64,000 nucleotides of DNA from Trebouxia sp. TZW2008 (Eukaryota; Chlorophyta; Trebouxiophyceae; Trebouxiales; Trebouxiaceae): assembly GCA_002118135.1 (NCBI GenBank), contig BDIU01000036.1, forward strand, positions 310,001 to 374,000, written 5' to 3'. The stretch's first letter is position 1, and every line of letters begins with the position of its first letter. Under the pieces are notes generated by a model, which worked only from the letters and a program-made list of their open reading frames with translations, did no database searches and was not told the origin of the DNA. The translations under genes were made by a program, and so were the position numbers. This document shows, piece by piece, positions 57,229-64,000 of this stretch.

Positions 57229-58892
57229 TCAGGATTGGGCACACAGCGCTGGTGCAAGCTCATGACCGGCAGGCGGTGTCAGGTGTTCTTTGACAGCAGC
57301 ATACACAGGAGACTGCGTCAGCTTGTCCAGTGCTGGGTCAGCAATTGGGCTGACCACAGGGTACAGGCGAGATGCAGCCACCTGGTAAACAAATGTCTCC
57401 TGCAGGTCAAAGCAACGATCAAGCACAGCTTGTAGGTTTCTGACCTGTTGAGACCATGCAGGCAACAGACGCACAAAGGTCCTGACCCAGGAACTCACAA
57501 GACATAATGTTGATAATGCAGTATGTATGCGTGGTGTTAGACAAAATGCATCACTGAGATGCAATGCTGAATGCCAGATCTAAAATACACCGGCGCCAAT
57601 ACTTAGTTCATAAATCCCAAACATGTTGAAGTACCAATCACTGAAGATAAAACTATTGCGGATTGCTGTCCTGACCTGCACACGCTTCACAACTCCGTCT
57701 GCAAGGTCCAGCGCCCTGGTGTAAACAGCTGAGTTGACTATTGCGCTGTGTGCTTCTTGATACTTGCCACAAGTGTAGTCCACAGATGGCTGGGTGCTGG
57801 CAACAACCTTGGCCACTGCAACAGGCGGAGGAAAATTTGTTATCAGCTGATACAGTTTCTGTTCAAATGCCTTCAGCAAGCCATAATCAAGAGCAAAAAG
57901 AGTCACAATAAAGCACACCTGGAGGCATGTTGGCAACTGCATTCCACGCGTCCCCAATCTTCTGAGCAAGAATTTCTTTCTCACCCTCCAGAAGTTGAGG
58001 CAACTTGTCAGACCTCCTGCAATTGCCATAAGCTAGTTTGCAGCTATGCATGTGATGCAAGTAAAACAATTGCATCTCATATAACATCTTATATCTGGAA
58101 ACCAAGGCTCGCACCTGCCCATGATGATGTCTGAGGCATGTCGGGCGCTTTCGACAAGCCCATGCTCTCTGAGGAAGACAACACCTTCCTGGATGCTGCT
58201 CAGGAAGCTTGAGCGAGCGTTTTCCAGCTCAACAATCTGCTGGCTAGACTTGGGTGATTGCTTGGCAAACAAGAGATGATGTGCCATCAAGATTGCACCA
58301 TCAACCTGCAACAGTCAGCTCAATTGCAAAACTGATGCATACATGCAAACCTACGCATCAGCAAATGTGCATCATACCTGGTGATCAAGCTGATACAATG
58401 CCCTTGCACTCTGATCTTGCACAGCAGTAGCAATTGGGACACTGTAATCCGACACAGCCTGCTCCACAGCCCGTATGCTTGAATTCAAGCTTGCAGGTGT
58501 GTATGCTAGGCTTGTGTTGTAGACTGAGGCAGCAAGGCTGTATCCTTTGTTGAAGCAGAAACCGCTGTAGTCCCGCACAAACGTCAATCGCTTGAGGTCA
58601 TCAGCAGGAGACTGGACCATACGCCCTTGATGAGAGAACAACGGGGACGCTGCAAAGCATAACACAGCATCACGTTTGAATCGAGGAAAAAGACATGCTG
58701 AGTGGCGAGTTTGTTGCTTTGTTGTTACTGCATGCTCAGGCAAGAGGGTTGAAAAGCTGGAATGTGTGTGTCACCTGCAAAAGAAGCTTGCTCATGCAGC
58801 TGAACTGATCCTTTGTCAGTTCCAGGCTTGACTGTCTTGTATGGGTAGCCAGTAGAATGAGAGAGCTTGGTTCTCTTCCTTGATTTGCCCAT
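57229..58892 (-). CDS. Lipid-droplet coat protein, MLDP/SRPP-like
   Basis: Six exons (minus strand): 58775-58892, 58378-58649, 58115-58305, 57919-58016, 57676-57815, 57229-57444, all in phase. After a basic start (MGKSRKRTKLSHSTGYPYKT), exon 2 has LKRLTFVRDYSGFCFNKGYS, then AVEQAVSDYSVPIATAVQDQ and ALYQLDHQVDGAI. This order (aromatic F-V-R-Y segment, long amphipathic helix, VP-loop, D-x-x-V/D segment) resembles the green-algal major lipid droplet protein and plant LDAP/SRPP/REF proteins. Later exons give amphipathic helices and ASRLYPVVSPIADPALDKLT, a repeat-like motif of this family. Such proteins coat triacylglycerol droplets. Seipin lies 2.3 kb away. Assignment is by motif pattern; a diverged paralogue of MLDP is possible. 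Confidence 0.65.
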
Positions 58893-59772
58893 GATGGTTT
58901 ACCTGTAAAGCAGAAAGTTGCTATAATAGGCTTCTTGTGCAAGGACAATATGGGCTAGCACTTAAGAACGTCACCATCTACATTGAACGCATATGCTGGT
59001 GTAAGGTTATGCTAGACATCACAACTGACTCTGGCTACTCAGGCGGAGCCAGCCTAGGTTCGGTGTCGTGTCCTGCTCAGCGTATCAAATTATCGGCAAC
59101 AGCAAACAACGACCTGTCTTGTTTGACCACCGTATGATTGCGTTCTGATCTATCAGCAGCAGTCAAACAGCCAGCTGCATCTGATAAACGATCGAGGCGG
59201 GAAAGCACGCCTAGCTCAACCAACACTGCTTAAATCCACACCAAAATACTCTTGAGCAAAGATTCGAAACGAAACTACTCGTAGCCTTGCTAGTCCTCCT
59301 ACGTCTTGAGCGACTTTCAAGGGATCTATGGCCAAGCATGCTGCCAGACACTGATTCCTGCGCTACGTAGTCATGAAACAACTGCACAGCATTCTGGCAA
59401 AGCAACCATACAAGAGACAAGAAAAGGGCCCGCACCAAAGAGCAGACTTTTGCTCCACACAGCGACGGTATGTGCCTTGACTTGCAGCCTGCAGCGCGGC
59501 TGAAAATGCTTTCGGCGTCTGCTATGCACTGTACAGGCTACATCGAGCACAATCAATCATTAGTCATGCACCACTTGCGATTTCCTCTGCCTGCATGCAG
59601 CTAGCTCCTAGAGAGGAACGGTATCTCGGATGGACTCCAGTCGCTCTAGGGGACAGTGGAAGTTCAGTCAAGCGCTGCAGAAGAGTTTGCAGTGCGTCAG
59701 AACGCTGGTACTGGCATCTTTTTAACAGCTGTTGCAGGCAAGCAAGTGATCCTGCTTCCAGTCTGAAGTGAA
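58893..59772. promoter_or_regulatory. Divergent intergenic region, lipid-droplet protein / unknown gene
   Basis: Between two divergent start codons. Several short open frames (for example 59306-59503 +) have no motif. No clear TATA box or repeat. Confidence 0.35.
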
Positions 59773-60825
59773 ATGGCCTACCATCAGACTCCGAACCGAG
59801 CAAACATCGAATTTCTCAAGAGTTCTGCTGGACTGCGTGGTGGAAGGACAATTCGTCTGAACTATGGTCCCCAACTGCCTCCTCCGCAACTGCAAGGCAG
59901 AATTGACCCCGCGCTCTGGGCTGAGTTCATGACTCAGGTCGAAGTCGTTGCTAATAAACATCCCTATCTTGTCAAGCCAGGCGGCAAGCAGTATTCCAAT
60001 TGGCTTCTTGTGGCTATCGTAGGCAAGGCAAAATCTTTGTTGACACTGGCCCTGTACACAATAATGCATATCAGAGCGTTGGCCGCACATGCAGGCTCTG
60101 TTGTTGGCATATTCTGCTTCAGTCCTGATGCGGGAAGCTATCCTCAGTGGGAGGCGGAAGTGAAGACCATGCTCTCACAATATCAGCCTGCCTTCAACAA
60201 CAGCGGCATGACGCTATCCATGCAGCATAACAGGTAGATTTTGCCTATGCCCCTCATGGTATACTGTATTGCTGTCTATTGCGATCGCAGCCAGCAGGCG
60301 CAGCAGCAATGCAATATCCTTCAATGCTAGGCTTGGGCATGTGCCCAGATTTCAGACGTCATGATGTGTGAGTTATGATGTTCAGGGAAGCATGGATTCA
60401 GATTGACATCAGCACAGCTGTAGCTCAAGGATATCCAGTTCAGTATTGAGACCAGACTGCAAAAGGGAACCTTGGCCACAACATGACTGTCACAGGAAGT
60501 TGTTCTGCTTGACTCATTGTGAATTCGGTCACCCATTGTTTTCTGGGTTTGAGCACTTGCCAATTTAGCACGGATGCTTGCTTCTGCAGACTTTGGGCGT
60601 GTCAAGATTGAGCTTGTGACAAAAGGGCTCAACATGGGCATGTTAGCCCAAGTAACACCTGTCAGGCCTGTCAAACAGTCTGGATCAACACAATTGGGTC
60701 TGTTGGTTGTTGATGTTTCTAGATGGCTTCCTTCTGGCCTGATCCATCAGCCATGTACTCAAACCTCTAAAAAGCCAGTGTCTATCAGACATACTGACCA
60801 TGACTGGCCCAATTATGAGGAATAG
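59773..60825 (+). CDS. Unknown protein
   Basis: The start MAYHQTPNRANIEFLKSSAG at 59773 is an ATG in a good open frame. The reading continues RIDPALWAEFMTQVEVVANK and KPGGKQYSNWLLVAIV. An in-phase GC-AG intron (60023-60094) fits, giving VGSVVGIFCFSPDAGSYPQW; without it the frame also stays open, adding a hydrophobic stretch. This exon ends at 60233. A later exon near 60590-60825 encodes FGRVKIELVTKGLNMGMLAQ and ends NYEE at a TAG, but its phase does not fit the exon ending at 60233, so at least one exon is missing from the model. I do not recognise the family. Confidence 0.45.
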
Positions 60826-61215
60826 CTCTGCGCCCATTTCTGTTTACATCACAGTCAGCATTGTGGGCTTTGCATCTTACTTCGTTTGATATCTGAATTG
60901 CATACATTGCCTAGGCCCCTGTTGCTTCATTGTTGGCAACCTCGCTACTTTGACGTACTACTTGCGCTTTCATCTCTGCAATTCCACAAACCCTTTACCC
61001 AGCAGCACGTGTAACGTGTGAAACGTAATTGATACATGGCTGCTCAGTCTGGGGTCTGTTGAGCAAATGGTCGGTGAATCCTGATGCAAGCTTGTGAATG
61101 TATGAAAAGACAATGTCAGTTCGGCAGTCACATATTTCAGAGAGAAGATGACACTGTGCAGTGGGGAAGCTGACACATTGCTGTGACACATATTGGCCAC
61201 CTTGCCTGCAACCTA
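60826..61215. other. Intergenic spacer (convergent 3' ends)
   Basis: Between the stop of the unknown gene and the seipin stop. Nothing else seen. Confidence 0.4.
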
Positions 61216-63710
61216 TTACGAAATCTTCTTGTTCACTTTTGATGGCTCAAAGTTATTGTGGAAATCTCTTCGTGCATCAGGTTGACTCCGTCGCTGTGCA
61301 GCTGAAGGTGCCTGCCGTGAGGAGCCACCCTCAGAGTTTCTCTGCCTACTGGTGTTGCGCCGCTTCTCGTCTTCAAGCTCTTGCTCAACTCCTGCAGTGC
61401 CATGAGCCTCAGCCCTTGCATGGACAGCCTGAATGCATTTTCATGACATGCACAACAGGGCACCAATTCAGTCGTCAGCATGCTGCATGTGCCTGCTGAG
61501 GCTTCTCGACTGACGCCATGTGCTGTCTACAGCTTGAAAGGAACAGCAAGCATTGCAGCTTATGCATATCAGCTGCTCGTTCACCTTGTAGGTCCTCAGC
61601 ACTGACTGACTCATCTCCACTAAGGTCCCCATCGATGTCAGTCGTGTCATGTTGAGAGCAAGCAGCATGTCCAGTGCCAGAGTAGTCGCTGCTTGGCCCC
61701 TTTGACGTAGCCACCCAAAAGAACCACAAGCCAACACTGCCGGTGCTGCCTCCAAGAAGCATGAGAAAGGAAAGGATCCACAAAATCCATGCCCATTGTC
61801 GGTACCAAACCTGCAACAGCAGCTTGTCTGAAAAGCCTGTGCCCAAGACACAGCAGCTGCAAAACGATCCAAGGCTCCTACAAATAGGTGCATCATGAGT
61901 GAGCAACGTATTGGCATTCAATTTGCTGTCAGTGTTGTTTTTCTGCTCTGCATCATGCAGCTGACATCGATGCTTTGGGTTGAGCAAAGGGCAAAACGTA
62001 CTAAGTTCAGTAGCCAAGCCAAAATCCCCAGTCTCAGCTGTATATGAACCTTGGCGTCATATAGCTGTGGCAAGCGGCCACCTCCTGCTGATGCCTGCAG
62101 CCACACTGCACACATCATCTCACAATTCCTATGCATTTAAAGTGTCCTATCAATGGACCCTCAAGATAAGTTGGAGCAACAAAACAAATGAGAATTAATC
62201 ACTGCATTTTGATAGCAGTGACCTCTGAAAAGGGACAATGTGACATGAGGACAAGCAGCAAAGTTGTCATTTGGTAGTCTGCCTGGTCATCATTCCAGTA
62301 ATGGTTTGATGATTTGATCACAGCTTGCACACTGCATAAGCACAAAACTATATGCAAGAGCACTGTTGACATGAATGCAGTGTTTAGCACCCTTGCCAGC
62401 TCACCTGAAGGGTGGCTTGGAACAGAGAGAATGGTGTTGTGGCATCCTCCTTGTGATCAATGAAAAGTTCCACTTTAAATTCTCGCCGCTCGTCCCACAG
62501 GCCCAAGATGACAAAAGGTGCATTCAGCCAAAGTCTGGTGCAACATAGCAAATACCACTGTCAGCTCAATGTATTGTTGTGTGGTGTTGTCATGCACAGC
62601 AACGCAGACAGAGTGTGCATCTTGTTAGAGCAACAAACGATCAGACAGCAAACATCAGCAGGCTCAAAAATGGCCTCAGTAAAGACAAAAGCTCTGCTGC
62701 TGCCAGCCAATAAGATTGTTTTGTTTGATGACAATTTGAGCATGGATACCTGACTGTTCTGCTGATCCAATATCGTTGCCTGACTAAACACGGTCTGCTA
62801 GCCTTCTCTATGGACTGTGCATTGGCAGTGAAAATTTCTCCTGTTACCTGCAGTGCAGAGAGCAGACATGAGGCTGATAGCACGTCTGTGTGGTCAGTAG
62901 TAGTGCAGTGTGGAGGATATGGTGTATGCACGTCTGTGTCAACATCTTGAAGTTGACAAGCAATTAAGGTGCAGTATTTGCCAATGCTTATGCATGTATC
63001 TGCTAATTGTGAGTCATATCCAGCATATCAGAGTTTGCACCTGGAACAATTCATCGCCCTGTTGTCCATGAGCTTCTGGAATGGCAAGCTCCAACCATAA
63101 GTCAAAGCGCTGACCAGATGGCAAAAAGCTGGCCTGTGCAGCTGCTGCCTGCAGCAACTTGAAGCTGAGCAATAACAGCATTTGAGCAATAACACTACAC
63201 GGATGTGTGAGTAGGTACTCAAGCGGTTTTCAGGAGTGCAGCAAGAACAGCGAAAGCTGTGGCTCATGACCAGTGGTATCAATCTTACATCAGCCCCATT
63301 TGCCTTCTTGTAGGTTGCTGCTGGGAGGAAGTGTGCAACTGCTACTGCATCTGCTTGAGTGTAGTCAAAGTAGAGTGGTTTCTCATAGTACACAATTGCT
63401 GGCGAGAAGCTTCTGGTTATAAGTAAGGAAAACAGCCCAAAGCCACCAAACAAAGCTGTAGTCAAGCTGAAGACAAGCAGGGCAAGCAAGACTCCACTCC
63501 TGATGGCAGAGGCACGATGCGAAGATGCCAGCCAACTTTCACTTTCCTCCTGCAACACGTGTTATTTTGTTGCTGGAATGAGCTGCGCTGCTGAACGACT
63601 GAAACCATCTGACTGTACAGGAGTTTTACTGTTATCGCTTCGCCGGTAAAAGTAGTTGCAAAATCTGACGTCGACGCATCTGTGCGGTCGTCAAAAGCTG
63701 TGCTGCTCAT
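61216..63710 (-). CDS. Seipin (lipid-droplet biogenesis ER membrane protein)
   Basis: Exons (minus strand): 63630-63710, 63299-63549, 63041-63148, 62750-62847, 62405-62534, then about 62000-62120, about 61590-61810, and a final exon to the stop at 61216. After MSSTAFDDRTDASTSDFA comes TM1 (SGVLLALLVFSLTTALFGGF), then the luminal domain: PLYFDYTQADAVAVAHFLP, SFLPSGQRFDLWLELAIPEA, VTGEIFTANAQSIEKASRPC, LNAPFVILGLWDERREFKVE. TM2 is VWYRQWAWILWILSFLMLL, and an acidic then basic cytosolic tail ends NFEPSKVNKKIS. These are the landmarks of seipin, which forms a ring at ER-lipid droplet contacts and controls droplet growth. A MITE remnant lies in one intron. The exon at 62.0-62.1 kb is approximate. 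Confidence 0.88.
62214..62275. mobile_element. Possible MITE remnant, copy 5, in a seipin intron
   Basis: CAGTGACCTCTGAAAAGGGAC followed by AATGTGACATGAGGACA resembles the left end of copy 3. No right end was found, so this is a truncated or chance match. Confidence 0.35.
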
Positions 63711-64000
63711 ATGCTGACTTGATTCACAAGAATAGACGCAAGTCAAGTTGAGCTCGACACATGTGCTATTGTTCGATGCTCTACTCGATCTGGCAGCCCG
63801 GTCGCGCGGAAAATTGCACGCTCGTCAGACTTTGCACACGGTCAATCTGTTGCTAGTACGCGCTCGTGGTGGCAGGACTGCGGGTTGGTGACGCTCACCG
63901 CAAGTGCTCGGACTGCTGATGGCAATGCATTTCAGGCGTTTGACTTGCCACCGCTGCCACCGTTGCATGGAAGGTCAGTTTTAGGCTGGCAAGTCTGGGA
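63711..64000 (+). CDS. Possible first exon of a gene running off the window
   Basis: A plus-strand frame is open from about 63722 to a donor-like AAG/GTCAGT at about 63973. The frame includes SVASTRSWWQDCGLVTLTAS and DGNAFQAFDLPPLPPLHG. It has no in-frame ATG; the only nearby ATG (63920, other frame) gives a short MAMHFRRLTCHRCHRC. Being divergent from seipin, a gene start here fits the alternating layout. Weak evidence. Confidence 0.25.

Noticed and set aside
59306..59503. 65-codon plus-strand open frame upstream of 59773
   Set aside because: No motif and no splice continuity with the gene at 59773.

Overview
The window is nuclear DNA from an intron-rich eukaryote, most likely a green alga (Chlorophyta; possibly a trebouxiophyte, but the exact group is inferred). 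Evidence: nearly every gene is split by short spliceosomal introns (mostly GT...TGCAG, with several GC-AG); the proteins are of plant/green-algal type (FAS2-like CAF-1 subunit, plant-type BIG ARF-GEF, retromer SNX1, HSBP1, SRP19, Vps55, seipin, and a protein resembling the algal major lipid droplet protein). No rRNA, tRNA, CRISPR array or bacterial operon was seen. Gene models were built by hand by joining open frames at GT/GC-AG sites with matching phase and checking against remembered family motifs. Most exon ends are therefore well supported but not transcript-verified.

Layout: 0.2-4.2 kb (-) coiled-coil protein with a repeated C-terminal motif; 5.4-9.3 kb (+) and 10.3-13.7 kb (-) two tail-to-tail paralogous divergent protein kinases; 14.4-19.7 kb (-) CAF-1 p60/FAS2; 20.2-21.3 kb (+) Vps55; 21.6-28.2 kb (-) Claspin/Mrc1-like protein; 28.5-28.9 kb (+) HSBP1; 29.3-30.7 kb (-) unknown, possibly organelle-targeted; 31.0-31.9 kb (+) SRP19; 32.1-35.3 kb (-) SNX1; 35.7-52.9 kb (+) a very large BIG-type Sec7 ARF-GEF; 53.4-54.0 kb (-) small, probably mitochondrial protein; 54.2-56.4 kb (+) tandem rhodanese; 57.2-58.9 kb (-) lipid-droplet coat-like protein; 59.8-60.8 kb (+) unknown; 61.2-63.7 kb (-) seipin; 63.7 kb to the edge (+) possible start of another gene.

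The genes alternate strand almost perfectly, giving a series of head-to-head pairs with short shared promoters (200-900 bp) and tail-to-tail pairs. Several neighbours are functionally related: CAF-1 and a Claspin-like protein (replication), Vps55/SNX1/BIG (endosome and TGN traffic), and the lipid-droplet coat protein with seipin.

The most unusual features are: (1) the inverted pair of divergent kinases, whose exon structure can be compared intron by intron, including one intron flanked by a 12-bp direct repeat as if newly inserted; (2) a family of small TA-flanked CAGT-ended MITE-like elements, four of five copies inside introns and two close to splice sites; (3) repeated local duplication of exon-sized segments with one decayed copy; (4) a 9-nt microexon and several GC-AG introns; (5) a 29-bp-arm hairpin and an AT-rich block inside BIG introns.
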